Under the pieces are notes generated by a model that saw only the letters and a list, made by a program, of their open reading frames with translations, searched no databases and was not told the DNA's origin. The position numbers and the translations under genes are program-made. Of a stretch of DNA of 64,000 nt, positions 50,112-59,976 are shown in pieces; positions within the stretch are counted from its first letter, which is position 1, and every line of letters starts with the position of its first letter. The DNA comes from Clostridium swellfunianum (GTDB taxonomy: Bacteria; Bacillota; Clostridia; Clostridiales; Clostridiaceae): assembly GCF_023656515.1 (NCBI RefSeq), contig NZ_JAMOFV010000006.1, positions 1,587,242 through 1,651,241 of the forward strand, in the 5' to 3' direction.

Positions 50112-52733
50112 TTATTTTGCAGCTTTTGGCTTACGATAATAGGTGTTATCTAAAGGATAGTTATATCTAAACACACCATCCCTTTTGTAGTAAGCATTTT
50201 GAGCTGCTGGAGCTGCAACGATAGATGCAATTTCTCCGATGCCTTTAGCTCCGTATGCCACGCCATTAGGATCATTTCTTTCAATAAAATGACATTCAAC
50301 AGGGGGCATTTGATTAGCTCTGAAAAGACCTAGAGTACCAAGCTTAGCTTGAGGAACTCCATCCTTTAGAGGGAAGTCTTCAGTAAGACCATAACCAAGG
50401 CTCATAGCAACTCCGCCTTCTATCTGTCCTTCAATGGAAAGAGGGTTTATTACCCTGCCGGCATCATGACTTGCAACAACCTTTACAAGCTTTCCTTCCT
50501 TATCAATAACAACAAGCTGTGTTGCATAGCCATAGGATATATGGCTAATTGGGTTAGGCTTTGAAGAACCAATTGGGTCAGTTGGGAATTCAAATTCTCC
50601 AATATATTCTTTGCCTTCTAATTCCTCTAAAGCTTTTTCTGCATCTAAATCAAGCTTTAGTTTGGATGCTGCAACACGTGCTGCCTCTCCAGTTAATACT
50701 GTTTGACGAGAAGCTGTTGTAGTACCAGCATCTGGTGTATATTTTGTATCAGGATTCTCTATGACAATTTTATCTGTAGTTAATCCTGTAGTTTCGCATA
50801 CCATTTGCATTAAAACTGTTTGCAATCCCTGTCCTATAGCGGCTGCAGAAGATCTTACATGAACTCTTCCATTAACAACCTTTAAGTTGCAGCGACCTGG
50901 ATCAGGCACACCTACTCCAAGACCTGCATTCTTCATAGCAGAGGCTATTCCTACAAAGTAGTCTGGATCATTTTCATATTTATCAAATTCTTCTTTTACT
51001 GCTTTAAGTGTAGCTGCCATACCAGTTCCTTCATCAGCTATCTGACCATTTGGAAGCACTTGGCCTGGTCTTATTGCATTTCTATAGCGGATCTCCCAGC
51101 CTGAAATACCAACTTTTTCAGCTAATTCATTTATAAGAGGTTCTACAGCTGCTGCAGATTGTGTCACTCCAAAACCACGGAACGCGCCTGCTGGAGGGTT
51201 GTTTGTATAATAAGCATTACCTTCAACATCTATATTTTGATAGTTGTATGGTCCACCAAGATGCGTACATGCTCTTTGAAGTACTGGACCACCTAATGAT
51301 GCATAAGCACCTGTATCAGAAGTTAGTCTAGCCTTAACTCCTTGAAGTATACCATTTTCATCACAACCTATTTTTACAGATATCTCCATAGCGTGACGTT
51401 TTGGATGGTAATTTATACTTTCCTGACGGCTTAGCCATACTTTAACAGGTCTCTTAGTTAAGTAAGCACAAAGAGCTGCCTGATGCTGAACGCTCATGTC
51501 TTCCTTGCCGCCAAATCCGCCGCCTACTATAGCACTTTGGATTCTTACCTTTTCAAGAGGAAGACCAAGATAAGAGCTTATCTCATGGTATTCGTCATAA
51601 ATACCTTGTCCGCCAGTTATAACCATAACTCCGTCTCCATCTGGAAGTCCAATTGCAGTTTCTGGCTCCATGAAGGCATGCTCTGTTGGTGGAACAGTAA
51701 AGGTTCCTTCTGCTATATATTTTGAGTTTGCAAGAGCAGCTTCTGCATCCCCTCTTTTAACTTCCTGATGACTTAACAAATTGTTCTCAGGAATTATAAA
51801 CTTTCCAAATAATTTTAGGCCTTCTCCATGTACCTGAGGAGCACCTGGTACAGCTGCTTCCTTAGGACTTGTAACTGGCTTTAGTACTTCATATTGTACT
51901 TCTACAGCCTTAGCAGCTGCAACTGCCTGTTCCTTTGTTTCAGCAACAACCATTGCAAGGGTATCACCGATACACTTTGTTTCTTCTCCTATGTCTATCA
52001 TTCCTGGCCAATCTTGTGCTAAATGGCCTATATATCTATTCCCTGGAATATCTTTTGCAGTATAAACTGCCACTACTCCCGGCATCTCTAAAGCCTTGCT
52101 TTTATCTATAGATAATACCAATGCACGAGCATGCTTGCTAAATACATTTTTACCATAGAGCATGCCTTTAAATTTGTAATCATCCACATACTTTGCCTCG
52201 CCTAGTGCCTTTGGAACAGCATCTACACGGCAAACTCTTTCTCCAACTTTTCCTGTTTGTTTTAATTCAGGAACCTCTAAGTTTTCTCTAAGCATTTTCG
52301 CAGCTAAAAGTATTCCATCTTCTATTTTAGCATATCCAGTACAACGACAGATATTAGTACGAATAGAATTTTTTACATCTTCTCTTGTTGGATCTGGGTT
52401 TTGGTTTATTAATGCCTTACCAGCTATAATCATTCCTGGAATACAGAAACCGCACTGTACAGCTCCTGCAGCTGCAAAAGCATAGGAATATACTTTTCTT
52501 TCTCTTTCAGTAAACCCTTCAATAGTTTGTACCTTTTTACCCTCAAGTTTTGAGAGCTTTTGTATGCAGGCACGGGTTGCCTTGCTATCTATAAGAACAG
52601 TACAAGTTCCGCAGGCACCTTCCTTACAACCGTCTTTTACTGAAGTTATATCAAGCTCTTCACGAAGGAAATCCATAAGAGCCATGTCTTTTTCATGTTG
52701 GTATTCCTTACCGTTTATATTAACTATAAACAT
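50112..52733 (-). CDS. xdhD: Fused xanthine dehydrogenase (2Fe-2S plus molybdenum subunit, XdhD type)
   Basis: The 873-aa protein joins an N-terminal [2Fe-2S] part to a molybdenum-binding part. Cys36, 41, 44 and 56 form the ferredoxin-type cluster; Cys94, 97, 129 and 131 (CGFC and CRC) form the second. The Mo part (~165-873) has VGGGFGGKEDM, GAFRGFGVTQS, SSAAAIGQGLQ and, near the end, AYGAKGIGEIA with the catalytic Glu. No separate FAD subunit gene is in the window, so the electron acceptor is unclear. The type is linked to selenium-dependent purine hydroxylases (XdhD of the E. coli yge/ygf cluster). It oxidises or reduces hypoxanthine/xanthine-type purines. ridA follows. Confidence 0.9.
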   Translation of the reverse strand: MFIVNINGKEYQHEKDMALMDFLREELDITSVKDGCKEGACGTCTVLIDSKATRACIQKLSKLEGKKVQTIEGFTERERKVYSYAFAAAGAVQCGFCIPGMIIAGKALINQNPDPTREDVKNSIRTNICRCTGYAKIEDGILLAAKMLRENLEVPELKQTGKVGERVCRVDAVPKALGEAKYVDDYKFKGMLYGKNVFSKHARALVLSIDKSKALEMPGVVAVYTAKDIPGNRYIGHLAQDWPGMIDIGEETKCIGDTLAMVVAETKEQAVAAAKAVEVQYEVLKPVTSPKEAAVPGAPQVHGEGLKLFGKFIIPENNLLSHQEVKRGDAEAALANSKYIAEGTFTVPPTEHAFMEPETAIGLPDGDGVMVITGGQGIYDEYHEISSYLGLPLEKVRIQSAIVGGGFGGKEDMSVQHQAALCAYLTKRPVKVWLSRQESINYHPKRHAMEISVKIGCDENGILQGVKARLTSDTGAYASLGGPVLQRACTHLGGPYNYQNIDVEGNAYYTNNPPAGAFRGFGVTQSAAAVEPLINELAEKVGISGWEIRYRNAIRPGQVLPNGQIADEGTGMAATLKAVKEEFDKYENDPDYFVGIASAMKNAGLGVGVPDPGRCNLKVVNGRVHVRSSAAAIGQGLQTVLMQMVCETTGLTTDKIVIENPDTKYTPDAGTTTASRQTVLTGEAARVAASKLKLDLDAEKALEELEGKEYIGEFEFPTDPIGSSKPNPISHISYGYATQLVVIDKEGKLVKVVASHDAGRVINPLSIEGQIEGGVAMSLGYGLTEDFPLKDGVPQAKLGTLGLFRANQMPPVECHFIERNDPNGVAYGAKGIGEIASIVAAPAAQNAYYKRDGVFRYNYPLDNTYYRKPKAAK

Positions 52734-52770
52734 TTTAGCTCACCTTCTCTCGTAAAATTGTTAATTTTTT

Positions 52771-54159
52771 CTAATTGTTCATCTGTTTTCTATAAACATA
52801 CTTTCCCTTTGGTATATCTTCAACTAATTTTCCATCCTCAACTACTAATTCGCCATTAAGGAATACATGTTTAACTCTACCCCTTTGCTTAAAGCCTTCA
52901 TAAGGTGTGTAATCTACATTTTGATGCTGCATTTCACAGGAAATCACACCTTCATATTTTGGATCCCAAATAACTATATCTGCATCACTGCCCAAGCTTA
53001 TGGTTCCTTTTTGAGGGTACATTCCAAAAAGCCTTGCAGCTTTTTCAGAGGTAATCTCTACAAATTTATTTAAAGAAATTTTTTCAGCTGCCACCCCGTT
53101 TGTATAAAGAAGAGCCATTCTGTGCTCTACTCCTGGACCGCCATTAGGAATTTTCGAAAAATCATTTTTCCCTAGCTCCTTTTGTCCTTTATAGTTAAAG
53201 GAACAGTGGTCAGTAGCTGTTGTTTCTATATCCCCTTCTGCAAGTCCCTTCCATAAAGCCTCCTGATCTGGTTCCTTTCGAAGCGGCGGGGACATAACGT
53301 ACTTAGCACCATTGAATTCATCTTGTTCTGTGCCTTCATAGCTCTTGTCATTTAAAAGAAGATATTGAGGACAAGTTTCTGCGTATACCTTAACCCCTCT
53401 TAATCTAGCTTCTTTTATAGCCTCAAGTCCAGCCTTTGAGCTTAGATGAACTACATACACAGGAGCACCAGCTATTTCTGCTATATTAAGAACTCTTGTA
53501 ATTGCTTCTTTTTCCAAGCTTACGGGTCTTGTCAAGGAATGATATTTTGGTGCTGTTTGTCCTTCTCTTACCGCCTTGTTAACAAGAAGCTCTATTATGT
53601 CTCCGTTTTCGCAATGAAAGCCTATTAGCGCTCCTACTTCTTTGGATCTTTCCAAAGCTTCATATATGGCTCCGTCATCTACCTGCAGAGTTTTCTTATA
53701 TGCCATATACATTTTGAAGGAGGTTATGCCTTCCTCTTTCATAGCTTCCATTTCAGAAGCTGTTGTCTTGTTCCAGTCCGTTATAGCCATATGAAACCCA
53801 TAATTGCAATAGGACTTGTTATCTGCCTTACCGTGCCAAACCTTTACCGCTTCCTTTAAGGTCTTTCCTTTATCCTGAGTAGCAAAATCTATAATTGTAG
53901 TTGTACCGCCAATAAGGGCAGCCTTTGTACCAGTAGCAAAATCATCCGCAGTCACTGTGCTTCCCACATCTAAATCAAAATGAGTGTGAGGATCTATACC
54001 GCCTGGAAATATGAAGTTTCCTTCTGCTTTTATAACTCTATGCTTTCCAATTTCTATGTTCTCACCCATCTCAGCAATTTTGCCATCTTCTATAAGTACA
54101 TCTACTTTTAAAGTTTTTTCTGAGGTAACAACCGTACCACCTTGGAGAATAACACCCAT
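52771..54159 (-). CDS. hyuA: D-hydantoinase/dihydropyrimidinase (HyuA type)
   Basis: The 462-aa protein starts at ATG 54159 (AAAGGAG upstream). It is a cyclic amidohydrolase: PGGIDPHTHFD (metal His pair), SFKMYMAYK with the carboxylated Lys, FHCENGD and VVHLSSKAG for the second metal side, and TDHCSFN carrying the catalytic Asp. It opens hydantoin- or dihydropyrimidine-like rings. In the purine cluster it should open the ring of an intermediate of urate/xanthine breakdown. It lies between the permease and xanthine dehydrogenase genes. Confidence 0.88.
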   Translation of the reverse strand: MGVILQGGTVVTSEKTLKVDVLIEDGKIAEMGENIEIGKHRVIKAEGNFIFPGGIDPHTHFDLDVGSTVTADDFATGTKAALIGGTTTIIDFATQDKGKTLKEAVKVWHGKADNKSYCNYGFHMAITDWNKTTASEMEAMKEEGITSFKMYMAYKKTLQVDDGAIYEALERSKEVGALIGFHCENGDIIELLVNKAVREGQTAPKYHSLTRPVSLEKEAITRVLNIAEIAGAPVYVVHLSSKAGLEAIKEARLRGVKVYAETCPQYLLLNDKSYEGTEQDEFNGAKYVMSPPLRKEPDQEALWKGLAEGDIETTATDHCSFNYKGQKELGKNDFSKIPNGGPGVEHRMALLYTNGVAAEKISLNKFVEITSEKAARLFGMYPQKGTISLGSDADIVIWDPKYEGVISCEMQHQNVDYTPYEGFKQRGRVKHVFLNGELVVEDGKLVEDIPKGKYVYRKQMNN

Positions 54160-54291
54160 GTCATAGTCTCCTTTCATTGTTTATATATACAGAAGCGACT
54201 AAGCCAGCTGCACCATATTTTGTATGTTGCAGCGTGGATTTATCGCTGTGTCTACAATCTAATCATAAATACTCTTTTTCAAGCAGCTATA

Positions 54292-55659
54292 TTAAGCACC
54301 TGCTGCAACTTCTTTTTCAGCTTCAAGTTCAGCCTTCTTTTTGCTTCCAAACTCATTAAATACTAAATTAAGTACTATAGCAGTTATACAACCTGTGGTC
54401 ATACCGCTTTGAAAAATAGTATTCACCCAACTTGGAAACCCTTTATAAAAGTCTGGAATTATTAATGTTATCATTGATATTCCTATGCTTACCGCTATAA
54501 TAATTCCATTTTTAGTACCATCAAGCTGAACAGATCCAAGAGTTTTAATTCCGCCTATCATGATCATTCCAAACATCATAAAACCTGCTCCTCCTAGAAC
54601 TGGATTAGGAATCGCCGCAACTAAAGCAGCAAATTTCGGAAAGAATCCTAGTACTAGCAGTATGGCGCCAGCAGCAGCTCCTGTATATCTGCTCTTAACT
54701 CCTGTCATATTTACAAGACCAATATTTTGTCCTAGAGCTGTTCTTGGGAAGGTATTAAACATACCTCCAATCATGGTAGTTAGGTTATCTGTTCTTAATC
54801 CTCTAACCAAAGTCTTCTCATCTAGAGGCTTTCCTACTATTTCATGCAGAGCTATTATGTTTCCTGTAGCTTGTGTCATTATAACAATCATAACCAACGT
54901 CATTGATATGACAGCCGTTATATCAAAATTGAACTTTCCAAAGTAAAAAGGCATATCAAAGCTTATCCACTTTGCTTGTACGACACCTGAGTAATCAACC
55001 ATATGGAACATTGAAGCTACTATGGTTCCAATAATTAAGCCTAACAGTATAGCTATATTGTTCCAAACTCCTTTTAACACCTTATTTAATATAAGGATAG
55101 TTACCAAAACAAATAATGCTAAAAATATATTTTTAGATTCTGGTGATGTAAGATTATTGTTTGCTGACCATTTAATTGCCACAGGTATAAGGCATATACC
55201 CATTGTTGTTATAACCGTACCAGTTACTACCTTCGGAAAAAACCTTAAAAGCTTTCCGAAAAATGGTGCAATGATAAGTCCAATTAAACCGGCTGCAAAA
55301 GTAGCGCAAAATATGGTGCCAAGGGCCAAGGAAGCATCTGACTTATATTGAAGCCCTATGGCTACCATTGAGCCTACAGCTGCCATGCTTGCTCCTTCAA
55401 TTAATGGAGCTTTCGCACCAGCAAATCCTTTTAAGCCTAAGCTTTGTATTAAAGTTGCAACACCTGCCATGAGAAGGTCTGCATTAATCAAAAATACAAT
55501 TTGTTCTCTACTAAGTCCTAAAGTGTTTCCTATTATAAGCGAAACTGCTACTCCGCCAGCACACATAACTAAAACATGCTGAAAACCAAACATTAAAAGC
55601 TGACTTAGAGGAAGCTTCTCATCTACAGGGGCAACCTTAGTATTACTTTTCTTACTCAT
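54292..55659 (-). CDS. NCS2-family xanthine/urate permease (UacT/PbuX type)
   Basis: The 455-aa protein has ~12-14 membrane segments. MFGFQHVLVMCAGGVAVS is the NAT-family QHV motif, and GQNIGLVNMTGVKSR carries the NAT signature (QNxGxxxxTGVxSR) that sets purine specificity; TALGQN precedes it. Members import xanthine and/or uric acid with protons. It differs in subfamily from the AzgA-type permease at 22391. It belongs to the purine catabolic unit, between ssnA and hyuA. Confidence 0.88.
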   Translation of the reverse strand: MSKKSNTKVAPVDEKLPLSQLLMFGFQHVLVMCAGGVAVSLIIGNTLGLSREQIVFLINADLLMAGVATLIQSLGLKGFAGAKAPLIEGASMAAVGSMVAIGLQYKSDASLALGTIFCATFAAGLIGLIIAPFFGKLLRFFPKVVTGTVITTMGICLIPVAIKWSANNNLTSPESKNIFLALFVLVTILILNKVLKGVWNNIAILLGLIIGTIVASMFHMVDYSGVVQAKWISFDMPFYFGKFNFDITAVISMTLVMIVIMTQATGNIIALHEIVGKPLDEKTLVRGLRTDNLTTMIGGMFNTFPRTALGQNIGLVNMTGVKSRYTGAAAGAILLVLGFFPKFAALVAAIPNPVLGGAGFMMFGMIMIGGIKTLGSVQLDGTKNGIIIAVSIGISMITLIIPDFYKGFPSWVNTIFQSGMTTGCITAIVLNLVFNEFGSKKKAELEAEKEVAAGA

Positions 55660-55721
55660 TTTATTACCGCCGTTTCCACATAACAGATTTCGCTGTTATG
55701 CTAATCTTATTTTTAGTTCAT

Positions 55722-57050
55722 TTATACTCTTTTCCATAGTTTTTCTGCTACTTCTCTTGATTTTGAAATTATTCTTTCTTCATCTATAATAAGAAGTTCT
55801 CTATTTTTCATTAGTATCTTTCCATTTACTATTGTTGTGTCTACACATCTTCCTGTCATTCCAAATAGTATATGCCCATTTATATTTGTCTCTGTCATTG
55901 GCGTATGAGGGTTGTAATCCACAACAATTACATCAGCATAAGCTCCCGCTTCTAGTACGCCAACTGGTTTGCTAAAGTATGCCTTAGCAATATCCCTGTT
56001 GTTTTCAAAGAGCATTTGTGGAACTTCTCCCCAGGCTACTCTTGGATCACATAATTGATGCTTGTGAATTATATTTGCCACCTTCATTGATTCGAACATA
56101 TCAGAAGTATAGCCGTCTGTTCCTAGACCAACTTTAATTCCTCTTCTCATCATTTCAATTACTGGAGAACAGCCTACTGCATTCCCCATATTTGACTCAG
56201 GATTATGAACTACATTTGTTTTTGTAGCCTTAAGTATGTCCATTTCCATTCCGTTGGTATGGATGCAGTGCACTGCTATAGACTTATCACCTAATATATC
56301 AAAGTCTAAAAGTCTTTGTACTACTCTCTTTCCGTACTTGTTTAAGGAATCATAAAGATCATCTATACCTTCTGCTGTATGAACATGGTAACCTGCATTA
56401 AGCCCTTCCATTGCCTCTTTGCATTCATTCAAGGATTTATCTGACAATGTAAAGGAAGCATGCAGTCCAAACATACCTTTAAGCATATCCTGCTCGTCAG
56501 TATTAGCATATTTTATGAAGTTAACATTTTCTTCTATTCCTTCTCTTAAAACAGCTTCTCCATCTCTGTCAGACACTTCGTAACAAAGGCTGCTTCTTAT
56601 GCCTAGCTCTTTGCTTACTTCTCCGATAGTAAACAGGCTGTCTTTAGCCGCGAAAGGGCTTGCATGGTGATCAAATACCGTAGTTACACCGTTCTTTATG
56701 CAATCTATAAGAGTTGAATAAGCACTGTATTTTGTATCCTCTAATGTAAGCTTCTTATCAAGTCTCCACCAAAGTTTTTCAAGAATTCCTATAAAGTTTG
56801 CTCCTGGTTCACCGTCAAGGGCCATACCTCTTGCAAAGCTTGAGTATATGTGGTGATGAGCATTTATAAGTCCAGGCATTATAACTTTGCCTTTTGCATC
56901 TATAAATTCCGCATCTTTATACTTGCTTTTAAGTTCATTATAGCTTCCAACTTCTACGATTTTATTTCCATCGATAGCTACACAACCGTTTTCTATTAGA
57001 GGCTTTGCTGCATTTTGAGTAATAACTCTTCCATTGCCCACTAAAAGCAT
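55722..57050 (-). CDS. ssnA: Putative aminohydrolase SsnA
   Basis: The 442-aa protein has the same length as E. coli SsnA and the metallo-amidohydrolase motifs PGLINAHHHIYSSFARG, GVTTVFDHHAS, GLHASFTLSD, YHVHTAEG, AVHCIHTNG and GLGTDGYTSDMF. These give the metal-binding His residues and the active Asp of guanine-deaminase-type enzymes. The true substrate is not certain; homologues occur in urate/purine gene clusters. It lies between the D-aminoacylase-like gene and the permease gene. Confidence 0.9.
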   Translation of the reverse strand: MLLVGNGRVITQNAAKPLIENGCVAIDGNKIVEVGSYNELKSKYKDAEFIDAKGKVIMPGLINAHHHIYSSFARGMALDGEPGANFIGILEKLWWRLDKKLTLEDTKYSAYSTLIDCIKNGVTTVFDHHASPFAAKDSLFTIGEVSKELGIRSSLCYEVSDRDGEAVLREGIEENVNFIKYANTDEQDMLKGMFGLHASFTLSDKSLNECKEAMEGLNAGYHVHTAEGIDDLYDSLNKYGKRVVQRLLDFDILGDKSIAVHCIHTNGMEMDILKATKTNVVHNPESNMGNAVGCSPVIEMMRRGIKVGLGTDGYTSDMFESMKVANIIHKHQLCDPRVAWGEVPQMLFENNRDIAKAYFSKPVGVLEAGAYADVIVVDYNPHTPMTETNINGHILFGMTGRCVDTTIVNGKILMKNRELLIIDEERIISKSREVAEKLWKRV

Positions 57051-57079
57051 TAATCTTCACTTCCTTTCTGGAAAGCATA

Positions 57080-58663
57080 CTATTTTCTTAATACCTCTCC
57101 TGCCAATACTTTATTATAGACTCCTTTGTCTATAGCAATTTGACCATTGATAATTACGAAATCAATTCCTTCTGGGTACTGAATTGGATCTACAAAAGTT
57201 CCCTTATCCCTAATTGTTTCAGGATTAAATATTACTATATCAGCATAATTACCTGCTTCAAGGCTTCCTCTTTGCTTTAGTCCTAAAACCTCAGCAGGCT
57301 TTTTGGTCATCTTAAAGATAGCTTCTTCAAGGGTAAGAACTTTTTCTTCTCTGACATACTTTCCTAGAACTCTTGGGAAGGCTCCATATACTCTTGGATG
57401 AGGCTTTCCTGCTAGAAGTCCGTCTGTACATACATTTTGTTCTGGTCTTTTTAGGAATTTAATCACATGCTCTTCAAGACCATAGAAATCTACCATGCCT
57501 ACGGCATTTTCCTCTTCATAGAGCAAATCAAAGGTAGCTTCTAAAGGATTTTTTCCTTGAATTTCTCCAATTTCTTCAAGGCTCTTGCCTATAAATTCTT
57601 CATTCTTATCTGTTTTAACACTTGTTACAGCTATCTGATCAAGACCAGCAAAATCTACGAAGTTATCCCAGCCTGGTATTCCTTCTTCTATGTCTTTAAT
57701 CATTTTTCGTCTCATTTCATCATCTTTAAGTCTTTCAAGAAGTTTATCTGTTCCACCTGCATGCGCCCAAGGTGGAAGAATTACTCCAAGCATTGTGCTT
57801 CCTGCAACATAAGGGTACTGATCAAAGGAAACCTTAATGCCTTCCTTTTGCGCCTTTTCTAGTAATTCTATAACGCCATCTATATACTGCCAGTTCTTCT
57901 TTCCACATACCTTAAAGTGTGAAAAGTGAACTTTTACTCCTGATTGTCTGCCTATTTCTATAACTTCTTCCATAGACTCAAGTATGGTATCTGCTTCACT
58001 TCTTTGGTGAACTACAAAAATCCCATCATATTCAGCTACAACCTTGCACATTTCAATTATTTCTCTAGTTTGAGAATATGCACATGGAATGTATATTAGA
58101 CCAGTAGAAAGACCGTAAGCTCCAGCCTCCATCTCTCTTCTTGTAATGTGGCACATTCTTTTTATTTCTTCATCAGTTGCTTCTCTAGCTTCAAGCCCCA
58201 TTGCCTCCATACGAATATTACCATGAGGTACAAGATAGCTTTGATTTAGTCCAACTCCATTGTTTTCCATCATCTTAAGATAGTTATCTGTAGTTTCATA
58301 GTTCCAATCTATTTCATCACTATCTCCGTCTAATCCAGCTAAGTTCTTTCTCCAAGAGCTTATATACTGCTTTGGAAGAGGAGCCATTGATATTCCGTCT
58401 TGTCCTAAAAGTTCAGTGGTAATACCTTGACGGATCTTTGTTTCGTTATATGGATTTACAAGTATCATTAAGTCTGAATGGCTGTGAGTATCGATAAACC
58501 CTGGTGCAACTGCTAAACCTTTGGCATCGATTACTCTATCAGCCTTATCATCTTTTATTTCACCTATTTTAGCAATTTTATTATCTTCAACAAGAAGATT
58601 ACCCTTAAAAGGCTTCTTTCCTGTTCCATCTACTATAAGACCATTCTTTATTAGTATTTTCAT
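57080..58663 (-). CDS. N-acyl-D-amino-acid deacylase-family amidohydrolase
   Basis: The 527-aa protein is a metal-dependent amidohydrolase of the D-aminoacylase/dan group: FIDTHSHSDLM (metal His pair), GQDGISMAPLP, GAYGLSTGLIYIPCAYS, KVHFSHFKVCG, and CTDGLLAGKPHPRVYGAFPRVLGKYV with the catalytic Asp. It would remove an acyl or carbamoyl group from an open-chain product. It is close to the ygeY-ygeX end of the cluster and likely acts on an intermediate there; the substrate is not defined. A hairpin lies just upstream of its ribosome site. Confidence 0.85.
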   Translation of the reverse strand: MKILIKNGLIVDGTGKKPFKGNLLVEDNKIAKIGEIKDDKADRVIDAKGLAVAPGFIDTHSHSDLMILVNPYNETKIRQGITTELLGQDGISMAPLPKQYISSWRKNLAGLDGDSDEIDWNYETTDNYLKMMENNGVGLNQSYLVPHGNIRMEAMGLEAREATDEEIKRMCHITRREMEAGAYGLSTGLIYIPCAYSQTREIIEMCKVVAEYDGIFVVHQRSEADTILESMEEVIEIGRQSGVKVHFSHFKVCGKKNWQYIDGVIELLEKAQKEGIKVSFDQYPYVAGSTMLGVILPPWAHAGGTDKLLERLKDDEMRRKMIKDIEEGIPGWDNFVDFAGLDQIAVTSVKTDKNEEFIGKSLEEIGEIQGKNPLEATFDLLYEEENAVGMVDFYGLEEHVIKFLKRPEQNVCTDGLLAGKPHPRVYGAFPRVLGKYVREEKVLTLEEAIFKMTKKPAEVLGLKQRGSLEAGNYADIVIFNPETIRDKGTFVDPIQYPEGIDFVIINGQIAIDKGVYNKVLAGEVLRK

Positions 58664-58704
58664 ACCTTTCTCCTTTGTGCATAAGTTAATAGAAGTTAAA
58701 TTCT

Positions 58705-58749
58705 AAAACCTGGCTTATACACGCATAGATTTGCATGTATAAGCTCAGG
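58705..58749 (-). terminator. Hairpin inside the purine operon, between ygeY and the deacylase gene
   Basis: On the minus strand, CCTGAGCTTATAC(ATGC) pairs with (GCGT)GTATAAGCCAGG and is followed by TTTTAGAATTT. It lies in the 98-base gap after ygeY and could be a partial terminator that lowers expression of downstream genes. Confidence 0.6.
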
Positions 58750-58761
58750 CTTAAAATATTT

Positions 58762-59949
58762 CTACTTGCTGAATACAGATTTTAATATTCCGTAGTATCC
58801 TTCTGCACCTTTATATAATTGTTCTTGTTCAATATACTCATCTATTGTATGAGCTAGGTTTTCCTTTGAAGGTCCAAATCCTATAGTTCTTATTCCCTTT
58901 TCACCTGCATAGTGGCTTCCATTTGTGCAGAATGAATAGTGTGTAATTTCTGGATTTATTCCTGCTTCTTTTAATCCTTTGTATGCAGCTTGTACAAATT
59001 CATCTGATTCTTCATATAACCATCCTGGGAAGAATCTTTCTCCTTGGATTACTTCTCCAGTAAAGCATCTTTCTTCTCCAACTGCATAAGAAACTTTTAC
59101 ATTAAGCTCTGAATCTTCCTTCTTTAACTCTTCTACTAGCTTAAGAACTGGCTCTAATACAGATTCTTTAGTTTCACCAACTAAAAGTCTTCTGTCAAAT
59201 GTAGCTTTGCAGTAATCTGGAACTACTGAAGCTCCTGGGTATGGTGAAGACTTAATATCAGTAAGAACTAATATTCCTTTTCCAAGCACTGGCTGTTCAA
59301 CTGGCTCTATGCCCTGAACCTTCTCAATTACCTTTGACATCTTATATACTGCATTAATTCCTTTTTCAGGATTTGCTGAGTGAGCTGGCTTTCCAAAAGT
59401 TTCGATAACTATTTCCGCACGTCCTCTTTGTCCTCTTTTTAAGTTAAGCTCTGATGCTTCTCCTATTACTACATAGTCTGGATTTATTCTTTCACTTATT
59501 TTTCTAGCAGAAACGCCTTCAAATATTTCTTCATGAACAACTCCAGCTACATATATGTCTCCTGCAAAATCTTTGTTTGTATCTTCTGCAAAGTATGAAA
59601 CTGCTGCAATCATAGCACTTACAGCACCCTTCATGTCAGAGGCGCCACGTCCATAGATTTTTCCATCAACTACTTCTCCTCCAAATGGAGCATGTACCCA
59701 TTTAGAATCGTCTGGTACTGGAACGGTATCTATATGTCCATCAAATAATATTTTCTTTCCTGGCTTTTTTCCTTTAATGTGTCCTATAACATTTCCGTAA
59801 CCATCTACAAACCAATCATCGTATCCCATTTGCTTAAAAGCAGCAGTTATAGCTTCAACTACTTTGCCTTCTTCACCTGAAACGCTAGGTCTTCTTAGAA
59901 GTTCTTGACATAATTTTGTTAATTCTTGTCTTCTTTCATTTGTCATCAT
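58762..59949 (-). CDS. ygeY: YgeY-family M20 peptidase-like hydrolase
   Basis: The 395-aa protein (start taken at ATG 59949; AAGGAG lies 10 bases upstream) is an M20 metallohydrolase: ILFDGHIDTVPVPD, YGRGASDMKGAVSAMI, GVVHEEIFEGVS with catalytic and ligand Glu, and IGEASELNLKRGQRGR. YgeY proteins are linked to selenium-dependent purine clusters and have been proposed to cleave diaminopropionate derivatives or related amides. Here it precedes only the ammonia-lyase in transcription order, so it probably gives or uses that enzyme's substrate. Confidence 0.9.
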   Translation of the reverse strand: MMTNERRQELTKLCQELLRRPSVSGEEGKVVEAITAAFKQMGYDDWFVDGYGNVIGHIKGKKPGKKILFDGHIDTVPVPDDSKWVHAPFGGEVVDGKIYGRGASDMKGAVSAMIAAVSYFAEDTNKDFAGDIYVAGVVHEEIFEGVSARKISERINPDYVVIGEASELNLKRGQRGRAEIVIETFGKPAHSANPEKGINAVYKMSKVIEKVQGIEPVEQPVLGKGILVLTDIKSSPYPGASVVPDYCKATFDRRLLVGETKESVLEPVLKLVEELKKEDSELNVKVSYAVGEERCFTGEVIQGERFFPGWLYEESDEFVQAAYKGLKEAGINPEITHYSFCTNGSHYAGEKGIRTIGFGPSKENLAHTIDEYIEQEQLYKGAEGYYGILKSVFSK

Positions 59950-59976
59950 AATTTTCATTCTCCTTTTCTTTTTATC

